From Deltaproteobacteria bacterium (GTDB lineage: Bacteria > Myxococcota > Kuafuiibacteriia > Kuafuiibacteriales > Kuafuiibacteriaceae), in assembly GCA_020632995.1 (NCBI GenBank), contig JACKEN010000009.1, positions 186,001-250,000 on the forward strand: DNA of 64,000 bases, written 5' to 3'. The notes beneath the pieces were generated by a model. That model did no database searches, was not told the origin of the DNA, and worked only from the letters and a program-made list of their open reading frames with translations. Below are positions 41,012 to 50,298 of the stretch, piece by piece. The position numbers and the translations under genes are program-made. Position 1 is the first letter of the stretch; the number at the start of each line of letters is the position of its first letter.

Positions 41012-41971
41012 GTGCTGGACACGTACTTCAAGCGGTACTTCTGGTCGTTCACCCTGCTCATCCTGTTCGGGGCGGCGTTCCTGACCGCCCGAACCGTCAA
41101 CGCGTTCCTCGGCGAGGCCCTGACCGCCAGCCCGGAGGAGCTGACCGCGGGCCAGAGCGGCCCGGTGCGGCGCAAGGCGGCCGAGCAGGAGGCGGGGATC
41201 CCCACCAGCGCCTTCCTGGAGCGGAACCTCTTCAAGGCGGAGCGCGAGGACCTGACCCCGGCCCCTGCCGTCCCCGAGGGCGGGGTCGAGGCCAACAAGC
41301 CGGCGGGCGAGTTCGACCTCGACAGCTGCTCGGGCTCGAGCCTCGGCGCCAACCTCCTCGCCACCTTCCTCGACACGCGCGACCCGGAGGCGTCCATGGC
41401 GGTGTTCCAGGACACCTCGCCCGATCAGAAGACCATCGGTGTCCGCATCGGCGACCGGCTCCTCGATCAGGCGGTGGTGAAGGTCATCGACTGGCGCACG
41501 GTCTACGTCGACAACAACGGCAAGTGCGAGAGCTTCTCCCTCGAGGAGGAGCAGAAGGCCGCCCGCACCGTGGCCTCCGCGCCGCCAGTGAACGACGCGC
41601 CCGAGGGCGAGGGCGAGGGTGACCTGGGCGACGGCATCAAGAAGATGTCCGACAGCGAGTACACCATCCCGCGGCAGGAGATCGACAACGTGCTGTCGAA
41701 CCTGAACCAGGTGGCCACCCAGGCCCGCATCGTGCCCAGCTTCAGCAACGGCAAGGCGAACGGCTTCAAGCTGTTCTCCATCCGGCCCAACAGCCTCTAC
41801 TCCAAGATCGGCATCCAGAACGGGGACATCGTCCAGAAGATCAACGGGTACGAGATCAACAGCCCCGACAAGGCGCTCGAGATCTACTCGAAGCTGAAGG
41901 ACGCCCAGAGCATCACCGTGGACCTCGTCCGTCGAGGCAAGCAACAAACCCTGAGCTACTCAATCCGATGA
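41012..41971 (+). CDS. gspC: Type II secretion inner-membrane protein GspC
   Basis: A 319-residue bitopic protein: one N-terminal helix (WSFTLLILFGAAFLTARTV), a periplasmic homology region (LLATFLDTRDPEASMAVFQD), an acidic linker, and a C-terminal PDZ domain (FKLFSIRPNSLYSKIGIQNG; VQKINGYEINSP). GspC links the inner-membrane platform to the secretin and helps select substrates. GTG start behind the sigma-54-like promoter. The stop overlaps the gspD start (ATGA). It is the first gene of a complete gspC-N operon. Confidence 0.9.
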   Translation: MLDTYFKRYFWSFTLLILFGAAFLTARTVNAFLGEALTASPEELTAGQSGPVRRKAAEQEAGIPTSAFLERNLFKAEREDLTPAPAVPEGGVEANKPAGEFDLDSCSGSSLGANLLATFLDTRDPEASMAVFQDTSPDQKTIGVRIGDRLLDQAVVKVIDWRTVYVDNNGKCESFSLEEEQKAARTVASAPPVNDAPEGEGEGDLGDGIKKMSDSEYTIPRQEIDNVLSNLNQVATQARIVPSFSNGKANGFKLFSIRPNSLYSKIGIQNGDIVQKINGYEINSPDKALEIYSKLKDAQSITVDLVRRGKQQTLSYSIR

Positions 41972-44634
41972 GCACCGAGAGCCAACCGCAAAACCCCGTG
42001 CCCCGCTCCGCCGCGGTGTACCTCTGGGCCAGCGCCCTGCTGGCGGCCACCGTCTGCGCCACTCCCGGCGCCGCGGCCGCCCAGGACGGCGAGGAGCAGG
42101 CCAAGCCGCGCCTGCCCCTCAAGCAGTCCAGCCCGTTCATGAAGGGGCGCTCGCTGTCCATCCCGGGCAAGCTCCCCACCCTCAAGTCGAACGCGGCCCC
42201 CGCGCCCGCGTCGGCTTCCGCGCCGCGCATCCTGAAGCCCGAGGCCACCAAGCCGAGGCCCGCGGCCCCGGCCAAGCCCGCCCCGGTGGCCCAGCCGGCC
42301 CCCGGCGGTGACGACGACGGTCCGAGCTTCGCCGACCTCAAGAAGGCGGGCGGCAAGAAGTGCAAGCCGCTGCCCCCGACCGCGCGGGTCAACTTCGACT
42401 TCAAGGGGGACATCCAGGAGCTGGTCGAGACGATCAGCGAGACCACCTGCAAGAACTTCATCCTCACCAACAAGGTGCGGAGCCAGAAGTTCGAGATCGT
42501 CTCGCCCTCCCCCATCACGGTGGAGGAGGCGTGGCGGGCGTTCCTCTCGGCCCTCGAGGCCAACGACTTCACGCTGATCCGGGTCGGTCGCTACTACAAG
42601 ATCATCCAGGCCACCGACGGCACCCGGGCCCCCGTGCCGATGTACGACGGGCTCGACAAGACGCCGGTGAACGACGCGATGGTCACCACCATCTGGAAGC
42701 TCAAGCACGGCGGCGACGTGAACGCGGTGGTGAACTACCTGAACATCTTCAAGAGCGGGAAGGGGCAGATCCACCCGTTCCAGGGCACGAGCACGATCAT
42801 CGCGACCGACTTCGGCACCTCGATCGAGCGCCTCGAGCGCATCCTCAAGGAGATCGATCAGCCCGGCGCCCTCGAGGAGGTCCACGTGGTCGAGGTGCAG
42901 TTCGCCACCGCGACCGAGATCGCCGACAAGCTCACCCAGATCTTCGAGCCCCAGAAGGCGGCCCCGGGTCAGGCCCGGCAGGCCTCGCGCATCACCGTGA
43001 AGGGGCGGGCGGCGGCCAAGCCCGCGGCGAACGAGGGCGGCGGCGGCAGCGGGCCCGAGGATCTCGCGGTGTCGAAGATCCTGGCCGATGACCGCACCAA
43101 CAAGCTGATCATCATCAGCTCCGACGACGCCTTCAAGCAGATGCTGGAGCTCATGCGTGAGCTCGACGTGCCCGAGGACACCACCGACGGGCAGATCCAC
43201 GTGCTCCGCCTGAAGCACGCCGACGCCGAGGAGATGGCCTCCACCCTCTCCAACCTCGCCCAGGGCAAGGCGGCCAGCCCGCGGCCCGCGCGGGGCGCGG
43301 CGAAGACCCCGGCGGCGCCCGGCGCGGCGGCGACCAGCGCCCAGCTGTTCCAGGGCGAGGTGAAGATCACCTCCGACAAGCCCACCAACAGCCTGGTGAT
43401 CACCGCGTCCAAGACCGACCTCGCGAGCGTCAAGCGGGTGGTCGAGAAGCTCGACATCCCCCGCTACCAGGTCTTCGTGGAGGCGGTGATCATGGAGGTC
43501 GCCACCTCCCGCAACACCAACGTGGGCACCGGCTGGCACGGCGCGGTAGGCCCGACGATCGGCGGTGAGCTGAGCCCGATCGTCTTCGGGAACACGCCCA
43601 ACTCCGACCTGTCGTCCCTCATCAAGGCGAGCAACCCGGCCGGCCTCGCCACCCTCCTCGGCCTCGCCGGCGCCTTCCGCGGCCCGGTGGTGCCGGGGTC
43701 CGAGAGCATCGTCTCCGGCGGCATCCCCGCGGTGGGCGTGGTGATCCAGGCGCTGCAGAGCACCAACGACGTCAACGTGGTGTCCTCACCCCACCTCCTC
43801 ACGATGGACAACGAGGAGGCCGAGATCCAGGTGAACGAGAAGCGGCCCTTCCCCTCCGGCCTCACCCTGGGTGGCCTCGGCGGCCTGGGCTCGGCCCTCG
43901 GCAGCAACTCCGCCGCGAGCGGCGCCCTGGGCAACCTGGGCGGCCTGGGCCTCGGCTCGGTGTCCTTCAACCGTGAGGACGTCGGCCTCACCCTGAAGCT
44001 CAAGCCCCAGATCAACGACGAGGACTACGTGAAGCTGGAGATCGACCAGGAGCTGTCGGACGTGGCCGGCACCGACCAGGTCACGAACCAGGTCATCACC
44101 TCGAAGCGTTCGGCCAAGACCACGGTGGTGGTGCGGAGCCAGGACAGCGTGATCATCGGCGGGCTGGTGCGCGATCGCGAGACCCTGAACGAGGCGAAGA
44201 CCCCGCTGTTGGGCGACATCCCGCTCCTGGGCTGGCTGTTCAAGCGGCGCGAGAAGAAGGTCGAGAAGGTCAACCTCATCCTCGTGCTGACCCCGTACAT
44301 CATCCGCGGGCCGGACGACTTCCGCACCATCTTCGAGCGCAAGATGGAGGAGCGGAAGGAGTTCGTGAACCGCTTCTACGGCACGACCAAGGAGTACCGC
44401 GCGGCCATCGACTGGCGCCGCAAGCAGGGGCCGCTGTCGCTCTTCAACGAGAAGATCAGCAAGGAGATGAAGAAGGCGGAGAACGAGGGCCCCGGCCAGC
44501 CGGACGAGACCATCATCCGCGCGGACGAGCCCGAGGTCGGGCTGCCGCCGGGCGACGGCGAGCCCACGCCCGCCGACCCCGAGGGCGCGACCCCCGACAT
44601 CCCGGCCACGCCGGCCGACGACGGTGAGGAGTGA
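41968..44634 (+). CDS. gspD: Type II secretion outer-membrane secretin GspD
   Basis: An 888-residue secretin monomer with a signal peptide, then a Pro/Ala-rich stretch (~60-115). The N0 domain (ARVNFDFKGDIQELVETISE) and N1-N3 domains follow, with the VHVVEVQFATATEIADKL and IHVLRLKHADAEEMASTL repeats. The C-terminal secretin core contains VPGSESIVSGGIPAVGVVIQ, VEKVNLILVLTPYII and the lip region VNEKRPFPSGLTL. A Pro/Glu-rich C-terminal tail (~60 residues) may be the pilotin-binding S-domain; no pilotin gene (gspS) is near. Gly/Ser-rich insert GLGGLGSALGSNSAA lies in the gate region. Confidence 0.95.
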   Translation: MSTESQPQNPVPRSAAVYLWASALLAATVCATPGAAAAQDGEEQAKPRLPLKQSSPFMKGRSLSIPGKLPTLKSNAAPAPASASAPRILKPEATKPRPAAPAKPAPVAQPAPGGDDDGPSFADLKKAGGKKCKPLPPTARVNFDFKGDIQELVETISETTCKNFILTNKVRSQKFEIVSPSPITVEEAWRAFLSALEANDFTLIRVGRYYKIIQATDGTRAPVPMYDGLDKTPVNDAMVTTIWKLKHGGDVNAVVNYLNIFKSGKGQIHPFQGTSTIIATDFGTSIERLERILKEIDQPGALEEVHVVEVQFATATEIADKLTQIFEPQKAAPGQARQASRITVKGRAAAKPAANEGGGGSGPEDLAVSKILADDRTNKLIIISSDDAFKQMLELMRELDVPEDTTDGQIHVLRLKHADAEEMASTLSNLAQGKAASPRPARGAAKTPAAPGAAATSAQLFQGEVKITSDKPTNSLVITASKTDLASVKRVVEKLDIPRYQVFVEAVIMEVATSRNTNVGTGWHGAVGPTIGGELSPIVFGNTPNSDLSSLIKASNPAGLATLLGLAGAFRGPVVPGSESIVSGGIPAVGVVIQALQSTNDVNVVSSPHLLTMDNEEAEIQVNEKRPFPSGLTLGGLGGLGSALGSNSAASGALGNLGGLGLGSVSFNREDVGLTLKLKPQINDEDYVKLEIDQELSDVAGTDQVTNQVITSKRSAKTTVVVRSQDSVIIGGLVRDRETLNEAKTPLLGDIPLLGWLFKRREKKVEKVNLILVLTPYIIRGPDDFRTIFERKMEERKEFVNRFYGTTKEYRAAIDWRRKQGPLSLFNEKISKEMKKAENEGPGQPDETIIRADEPEVGLPPGDGEPTPADPEGATPDIPATPADDGEE

Positions 44635-44638
44635 GGTG

Positions 44639-46414
44639 ATGCAGGCGCCCGGCGAGCTGAACCCCGAGACCCTCCCGCAGGTGAATGCAACCCTGCCTGC
44701 TCACGAGGAGCTGGCGGGGCGGCCCCTGGGCGAGATCCTCGTGGCGCTCAACCTGGTGGAGGCCGAGGACGTCGGCGCCGCCCTCGACGCCCAGCGGGCG
44801 GGCGAGGAGGACCGCCTCGGCGAGATCCTGGTCGAGATGAAGCGCGTCACCATCGAGCAGGTGGCCCGCGCCCTCGCCATCCAGCTCGAGATGCCCTTCG
44901 CCGACAAGATCGACATCGACCAGATCCCGGACGGGCTGGTCCAGAAGGTGCCGATCTCGTTCGCGAAGTCCCACAACATCCTGCCCGTGGTGCAGGTGGG
45001 TGACAGCGTGATGGCCGCGCTGGAGGACCCGCTGAACACCGAGGCGCTGGACGACCTCGCCCTCCTCCTCGGGGCGCGGCTCTCCCCGGTGGTGGCGCTC
45101 CCCAACGTCATCACCGAGGCGATCAACCGGGTCTACGACCGGGCCACCGGCCTCGCCCACGAGGCGGTGCAGCACCTGCAGAACGATGAGGAGGAGCTCG
45201 AGGACATCGACGCCATCGACCTCATCGATGAGCACGGGGGCGACGACGCGCCGATCATCAAGTTCGTCAACGCGCTCTTGCGTGACGCGGTGAAGAGCCG
45301 GGCCTCCGATATCCACATCGAGTGCTTCGAGCGCTCGGTGGTGGTGCGGAACCGGATCGACGGCATCCTCTACAAGAAGGTCGAGGCGCCCAAGCACGCC
45401 CAGTCCAGCATCATCGCCCGCGTGAAGATCATGTCGGGCCTCAACATCGCCGAGAAGCGCCTCCCCCAGGACGGCCGCATCCGGCGCAAGATCGCGGGCA
45501 AGGACATCGACGTCCGCGTCAGCACGGTGCCCACCTCCCACGGCGAGCGGGTGGTGATGCGTATCCTCGATCGCTCGAGCATCCTGCTGTCGCTCGACGA
45601 CCTCGGCTTCTCACCCGAGAACCGCAACACGTTCGAGAACCTGATCACCCGGCCCCACGGCATCATCCTGGTCTCCGGCCCCACCGGCTCCGGCAAGACC
45701 ACCACGCTGTACGCGGCGCTGGCCCGGATCAACTCGCCCGACATCAACATCCTCACCTGCGAGGACCCGGTGGAGTACCAGCTCCAGGGCGTGGGCCAGA
45801 TGCAGGTGAACGCGAAGATCGACCTCACCTTCGCGTCGGGCCTGCGCGCGTTCCTCCGTCAGGACCCCGACGTCATCATGGTGGGCGAGATCCGTGACCG
45901 AGAGACGGCGGAGATCGCCATCCAGGCGTCCCTCACCGGCCACCTCGTGCTCGCCACCGTGCACACCAACGACGCGGCCGGCGCGGTGACCCGCCTGGTC
46001 GACATGGGGGTGGAGCCGTTCCTGGTGTCGTCGACCCTCATCGGGGTGCTCGCCCAGCGCCTGGTCCGAAACCTCTGCCCAGAGTGCAAGCAGCCTTACG
46101 AGCCCACCGCTGAGCAGATGAGGGAGCTGGGCCTCAAGCCGCAGCCCGACGTGAGGTTCTATCACGAGGTCGGCTGCCCGGTGTGCCTCGAGACCGGCTA
46201 CAAGGGCCGCTCCGGCATCTACGAGCTCTTGAACGTCGACGACGAGGTGCGGCGCCTGATCCTGCAGAACGTCGACGCCGGCACGATCAAGAAGTACGCG
46301 GTCACCCAGGGCATGCGCTCCCTGCTCCTCGACGGGGTGCGCAAGGTCCTCCTCGGCGGCACCACCCCCGAGGAGGTGCTCCGCGTGGCCAAGGACGAAG
46401 AGGTGGTGGTGTGA
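44639..46414 (+). CDS. gspE: Type II secretion ATPase GspE
   Basis: A 591-residue cytoplasmic hexameric ATPase driving pseudopilus assembly. N-terminal MshEN-type domain (LGEILVALNLVEAEDVGAAL), then the core with Walker A GPTGSGKTTTLY (Lys353), an Asp box (LTCEDPVEYQL), Walker B VIMVGEIRDRETAEIA and a His box. The zinc-binding module has Cys pairs (CPECKQPY and CPVCLETGYKGRSGIYEL). The ATG at 44639 was chosen over a GTG at 44624 that overlaps gspD, because it has GAGG upstream. A GCAA-N6-CTGC site at 44687 is the only copy of the window's palindrome in the gsp cluster. Confidence 0.95.
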   Translation: MQAPGELNPETLPQVNATLPAHEELAGRPLGEILVALNLVEAEDVGAALDAQRAGEEDRLGEILVEMKRVTIEQVARALAIQLEMPFADKIDIDQIPDGLVQKVPISFAKSHNILPVVQVGDSVMAALEDPLNTEALDDLALLLGARLSPVVALPNVITEAINRVYDRATGLAHEAVQHLQNDEEELEDIDAIDLIDEHGGDDAPIIKFVNALLRDAVKSRASDIHIECFERSVVVRNRIDGILYKKVEAPKHAQSSIIARVKIMSGLNIAEKRLPQDGRIRRKIAGKDIDVRVSTVPTSHGERVVMRILDRSSILLSLDDLGFSPENRNTFENLITRPHGIILVSGPTGSGKTTTLYAALARINSPDINILTCEDPVEYQLQGVGQMQVNAKIDLTFASGLRAFLRQDPDVIMVGEIRDRETAEIAIQASLTGHLVLATVHTNDAAGAVTRLVDMGVEPFLVSSTLIGVLAQRLVRNLCPECKQPYEPTAEQMRELGLKPQPDVRFYHEVGCPVCLETGYKGRSGIYELLNVDDEVRRLILQNVDAGTIKKYAVTQGMRSLLLDGVRKVLLGGTTPEEVLRVAKDEEVVV

Positions 46415-46428
46415 GGAGGGCTCGTTAG

Positions 46429-47676
46429 ATGCCGGTCTACGTATACCGCGGCCTGAACGACGCCGGTCGGGAGGTCAAGGGCCTCCTCGACGCGGAGAGC
46501 CCCCGCATGCTCCGGACCCAGCTCAAGAAGCAGGGCGTCCGGATCATCGACCACCAGGAAGAGCACGAGAAGAAGGGCAAGGTCGCCGGCAGGATCAAGG
46601 CGAGCGGCTCCACCGAGATCGACCTCAAGAAGTACTTCGAGCGGGTCTCGGTGGCCGACGTGGCGCTGGTGACCCGGCAGCTGGCCACCCTGCTCGGGGC
46701 CGGCATCACGCTGATCAACGCGCTCACCGCGATCGTGGATCAGGTCGAGAACGAGCAGTTCAAGAAGATCTTCGGCCAGATCAAGACCGAGGTGAACGAG
46801 GGCTCCTCCCTCGCCGACTCGATGGCCAAGCACCCCAAGGTGTTCGGCAACCTCTACGTCTCGATGGTCCGAGCGGGCGAGGCCTCCGGCGCCCTCGACC
46901 AGGTGCTCGTGCGCCTCGCCGACTTCACCGAGGCCCAGGCCCAGCTCAAGGCCAAGGTCATGAGCGCGATGCTCTACCCGATCATCATGATCGGGGTGGG
47001 CTCCATCATCATGGTCATCCTCTTCGTGGTGGTGATCCCGCGCATCACCAAGATCTTCGATCAGGTGAAGGCGGAGCTGCCGCTCCAGACGAAGCTCCTC
47101 ATCGCGGTGGCCGATCTCATCAAGGGCTGGTGGTTCATCCTCTTCCCCGCCATCGGGGTGGGCATCTTCCTCTTCTTCCGCTGGAAGGCGTCCAAGTCCG
47201 GCCGCCCCAAGTGGGACCGCTTCACCCTCAAGGCGCCGATCTTCGGCCCGGTGGTGCGCCTCGTGGCCATCGCGCGCTTCGCCCGCACCCTCGCCACCCT
47301 GCTCCGCTCCGGCGTGCCGGTGCTGAACGCGCTCGACATCACCAAGGACGTGCTCAACAACACCCGGCTGGCCGAGGTGGTGAGCGAGGCCCGCGAGGCC
47401 ATCCGGGAGGGCGACTCGATCGCCGCGCCCCTGAAGAAGAGCAAGGAGTTCCCGCCGATCGTGGTCCACATGGTGGCCACCGGCGAGCAGTCCGGCCAGC
47501 TCGAGCAGATGCTCGAGCACGTGGCCGACAACTACGACTTCCAGGTGGATCAGCGCGTGAGCAAGCTGACCACCCTGATCGAACCCATCATGATCGTCGG
47601 CATGGGAGTGGCGGTGGCCTTCATCGTCTTCTCCATCCTCATGCCCATCTTGCAGCTCTCGCAGCACGTGCGATGA
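46429..47676 (+). CDS. gspF: Type II secretion platform protein GspF
   Basis: A 415-residue polytopic platform protein. Begins MPVYVYRGLNDAGREVKGLL, typical of GspF/PilC. Two related T2SSF domains: VTRQLATLLGAGITLINAL with GSSLADSMAKHPKVFGNLY, and RFARTLATLLRSGVPVLNAL with IVVHMVATGEQSGQLEQML. Membrane helices lie near residues 170-200, 225-245 and 385-410. It couples GspE rotation to pilin extraction. A GAGGAGG site (46412-46418) precedes it by about 10 bases. Confidence 0.95.
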   Translation: MPVYVYRGLNDAGREVKGLLDAESPRMLRTQLKKQGVRIIDHQEEHEKKGKVAGRIKASGSTEIDLKKYFERVSVADVALVTRQLATLLGAGITLINALTAIVDQVENEQFKKIFGQIKTEVNEGSSLADSMAKHPKVFGNLYVSMVRAGEASGALDQVLVRLADFTEAQAQLKAKVMSAMLYPIIMIGVGSIIMVILFVVVIPRITKIFDQVKAELPLQTKLLIAVADLIKGWWFILFPAIGVGIFLFFRWKASKSGRPKWDRFTLKAPIFGPVVRLVAIARFARTLATLLRSGVPVLNALDITKDVLNNTRLAEVVSEAREAIREGDSIAAPLKKSKEFPPIVVHMVATGEQSGQLEQMLEHVADNYDFQVDQRVSKLTTLIEPIMIVGMGVAVAFIVFSILMPILQLSQHVR

Positions 47677-47699
47677 GGAGGCCTGTTTCAGGAGACACC

Positions 47700-48143
47700 A
47701 TGAGCAAGCAGAACCCCAACTCCAAGGTCACCAGCGCCCAGCGTCGGGCGCGGCGTCGGCGTCAACGTGGCTTGACCCTCATCGAGATCCTCGTGGTGGT
47801 GACCATCCTCGGCCTGATCGCCGGCATCGTGGGCATCACGGTGGCCAACCAGCTCGAGGACGCCAAGATCGACACCGCCAACGTGCAGATGAAGAACATC
47901 AGCGAGGCGCTGGAGCTCTACAAGATCAAGTTCAACCGCTACCCCACCACCGCGGAGGGGCTGCAGGTGCTGGCCAAGCCCCCGGGCGGCAAGAAGCCCC
48001 TGATGGAGAACATCCCGAAGGACCCCTTCGATCAGGACTTCATCTTCGTGTGCCCGGGCAGCCACAACCCGTCGAAGTTCGACCTGCAGTCCAAGGGCCC
48101 GGACAACGTGGCGGACACCGAGGACGACATCAAGAACTGGTAG
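47700..48143 (+). CDS. gspG: Major pseudopilin GspG
   Basis: A 147-residue prepilin with a long basic leader (RRARRRRQRG) cut after Gly24, then LTLIEILVVVTILGLIAGIV with the conserved Glu+5. The C-terminal domain contains the Ca2+-binding region of major pseudopilins (LQSKGPDNVADTEDDI) with Asp ligands. It forms the shaft of the pseudopilus. The leader is longer than usual (24 against 6-10). The prepilin peptidase (gspO) is not in the window. Confidence 0.95.
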   Translation: MSKQNPNSKVTSAQRRARRRRQRGLTLIEILVVVTILGLIAGIVGITVANQLEDAKIDTANVQMKNISEALELYKIKFNRYPTTAEGLQVLAKPPGGKKPLMENIPKDPFDQDFIFVCPGSHNPSKFDLQSKGPDNVADTEDDIKNW

Positions 48144-48146
48144 GTC

Positions 48147-48836
48147 ATGGGGAAGCGACTGCGCCATCGGAGCCGACGTGGCTTCACCCTCATCGAGCTC
48201 ACCATCGCGCTGGCGATCGCCGCGATGATGGTGGGCGTCACGATGATCAGCGTGCAGTCGCTCACCCACGCCGACCTCAAGAACACCTCGCTCGAGCTGG
48301 CGGGCGCGGTGAAGTACAACTACGACCGGGCCATCATGGAGAAGCGCATCCAGCGCATCGCCATGGACCTGGACCGCCAGCTCTGGTGGATCGAGTACAC
48401 CGAGGACCCGTACGGCCTCGACAAGGAGCGCCTGCGCGGCGACACCGGCGCCAAGCTGGACGCGGACGGCAAGGTCGTGAAGGAGGACGACGACTCCTTC
48501 TGGGACGACGACGCGGATGAAGAGGTGAAGCGGGCGCTCGAGGGCGGCAAGGCGGCCAGCTTCGTGCCCGAGGGCGAGCCTCACACCCTCCCCGGCGACG
48601 TCCGCTTCGCCAAGATCCAGACCGGCCACCAGGAGGAGCCCTTCACCTCCGGCGTGGCCTACCTGCACTTCTTCCGGGGCGGCTGGACCGAGCCGGCGCA
48701 GATCGAGATCACCGACGGGGATGAGGTCATATCGCTCAAGGTGTTCCCACTCACGGGGCGGGTGCGGACGTACGACGAGCCCCTGAAGGCGCTGGAGCTC
48801 GAGGACCAAGAGGGCCGGGAGGAGGGAGACCTGTGA
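48147..48836 (+). CDS. gspH: Minor pseudopilin GspH
   Basis: A 229-residue prepilin: leader MGKRLRHRSRRG, then FTLIELTIALAIAAMMVGVT with Glu+5. The body carries an acidic insertion (DDDSFWDDDADEEVKRALEG) before the last beta strands (GVAYLHFFRGGWTEPAQIEI). Such an insertion is longer than in enterobacterial GspH. It starts 3 bp after gspG and overlaps the gspI start. Minor pseudopilins build the pseudopilus tip. Confidence 0.85.
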   Translation: MGKRLRHRSRRGFTLIELTIALAIAAMMVGVTMISVQSLTHADLKNTSLELAGAVKYNYDRAIMEKRIQRIAMDLDRQLWWIEYTEDPYGLDKERLRGDTGAKLDADGKVVKEDDDSFWDDDADEEVKRALEGGKAASFVPEGEPHTLPGDVRFAKIQTGHQEEPFTSGVAYLHFFRGGWTEPAQIEITDGDEVISLKVFPLTGRVRTYDEPLKALELEDQEGREEGDL

Positions 48837-49612
48837 TGTCGTTCGTGCACGAGCGCGGGGTCCGGGGCTTCACCCTCCTCGAGGTCATGGTGGCGATGTC
48901 CATCCTCGCCCTCGCCCTGGTGGCGGTGGCGGGCACCAACGCCAACTCCTTCGAGGCCAGCAACTACGCCCGGCACATCACCGTGGCCACCATGTTGGCC
49001 CGGAGCAAGATGCTGGACACCGAGCTGAAGCTCCAGAAGGACGGCTTCTCCGAGAGCGACCAGGAGGACAACGGCGACTTCACGGAGGAGGGCTACGCCG
49101 AGCTGAAGTGGACCACCACCGTCCGCAAGGTCGAGGTCGACGTGAACCAGCTCCTCGGCGGGTTCCTGGGGGGCGACGTGACGCCCGAGACCCTGCCTCA
49201 GCAGATGCAGACCTTCCTGTCCGGCATGAGCGGCTCCGCCGAGGACTCCGCGCTGAACGACCAGGTCGCGAACTCCGACCTGATGAAGATGATGGGCGGC
49301 GGCCAGCTCGAGACGGTGTTCAAGCAGGTGGGCGAGACCCTCTCCGACTCCATCCGCGAGATCACCATCGAGATCACCTGGGGCCGAAAGGACATCGACT
49401 TCGAGTCGGTGAAGTTCGTCCAGTACGTCACCACCACCGGGCGCCTGAACGTGCCCCAGGGCGCGGGCGGCGCGAACGCGTCGGATCTGAACAACATCCT
49501 CAACGCGGCCGGGGTCGGCGGGGCGGCGGGCGCCGCGGGCGCGGCCGGGGCGGCGGGGCAGCTCATCCCGGGCCTGAACCCCGGCGGGCCCGCCACGCCC
49601 GACAGGAAGTGA
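48833..49612 (+). CDS. gspI: Minor pseudopilin GspI
   Basis: About 258 residues, with either a GTG at 48833 or an ATG at 48836 as start, both overlapping the gspH stop. Leader cut after RGVRG, then FTLLEVMVAMSILALALVAV. GspI is usually ~120 residues. This one has a long insert (NQLLGGFLGGDVTPETLPQQ and following) and an Ala/Gly-rich tail (GAAGAAGAAGAAGQ), so it is about twice the normal size. Initiator of the tip complex together with J and K. Confidence 0.85.
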   Translation: MMSFVHERGVRGFTLLEVMVAMSILALALVAVAGTNANSFEASNYARHITVATMLARSKMLDTELKLQKDGFSESDQEDNGDFTEEGYAELKWTTTVRKVEVDVNQLLGGFLGGDVTPETLPQQMQTFLSGMSGSAEDSALNDQVANSDLMKMMGGGQLETVFKQVGETLSDSIREITIEITWGRKDIDFESVKFVQYVTTTGRLNVPQGAGGANASDLNNILNAAGVGGAAGAAGAAGAAGQLIPGLNPGGPATPDRK

Positions 49613-49617
49613 GGTCG

Positions 49618-50298
49618 ATGATGCGCACGAAGAGCACGCAACGCGGCCTGACGCTCATGGAGGTCGCCCTCGCGGTGGGGATCCTCGCGATCATCGCGAC
49701 CCTGACATGGGGCTCGATCGCCCGCTCCTTCGACGCCTACGAGACGGTCACCACCATCGACCGGAACTATCACAACGTCCGGGTGGCCATGAACCGCATG
49801 GCCAAGGAGCTCTCGTCCGCCTTCATCGCCTCCGCGCGCCGGAGCAAGGGGCAGGAGCGCCGGGTGGTGACCAACTTCCGGGGCGCGCCGGCGTCGCCGT
49901 TCCACGAGCTGCACTTCACCGCCTTCGCGCACGACATCCTGCGGGCCGACGCGAAGGAGGGGGACGCCTGCGAGATCTCGTACTTCGGGGCCCCCGACCC
50001 CGACAAGCCGAACCAGATGAACCTCATGCGCCGCGAGGACCCGCGCATCGACTCGGAGTGGGACGAGGGCGGGCGCTCGTACATCCTCGCGGAGGACATC
50101 AAGGAGTTCAAGCTGCGCTTCTGGGACGAGCGGCGCGAGGAGTGGACCGACGAGTGGGACACCGAGAAGAGCGACTTCGCCGGGCGGCTCCCGCAGATCG
50201 TCGAGATCACCATGGTGATCCTCGATGAGAACAAGCAGGAGCTGAAGTTCGTCACCAAGGCCCGCATCAACCTCACTCGGGAGCTGGGGACGATCTGA
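49618..50298 (+). CDS. gspJ: Minor pseudopilin GspJ
   Basis: About 226 residues. Leader MMRTKSTQRG, then LTLMEVALAVGILAIIATLT with Glu+5. The body contains VAMNRMAKELSSAFIASARR and the strand pattern typical of GspJ (FHELHFTAFAH, DIKEFKLRFWDERREEWTDE, VEITMVILDE). Tandem ATG codons (49618, 49621) follow the gspI stop closely. Stop overlaps the gspK ATG. Confidence 0.9.
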   Translation: MMRTKSTQRGLTLMEVALAVGILAIIATLTWGSIARSFDAYETVTTIDRNYHNVRVAMNRMAKELSSAFIASARRSKGQERRVVTNFRGAPASPFHELHFTAFAHDILRADAKEGDACEISYFGAPDPDKPNQMNLMRREDPRIDSEWDEGGRSYILAEDIKEFKLRFWDERREEWTDEWDTEKSDFAGRLPQIVEITMVILDENKQELKFVTKARINLTRELGTI

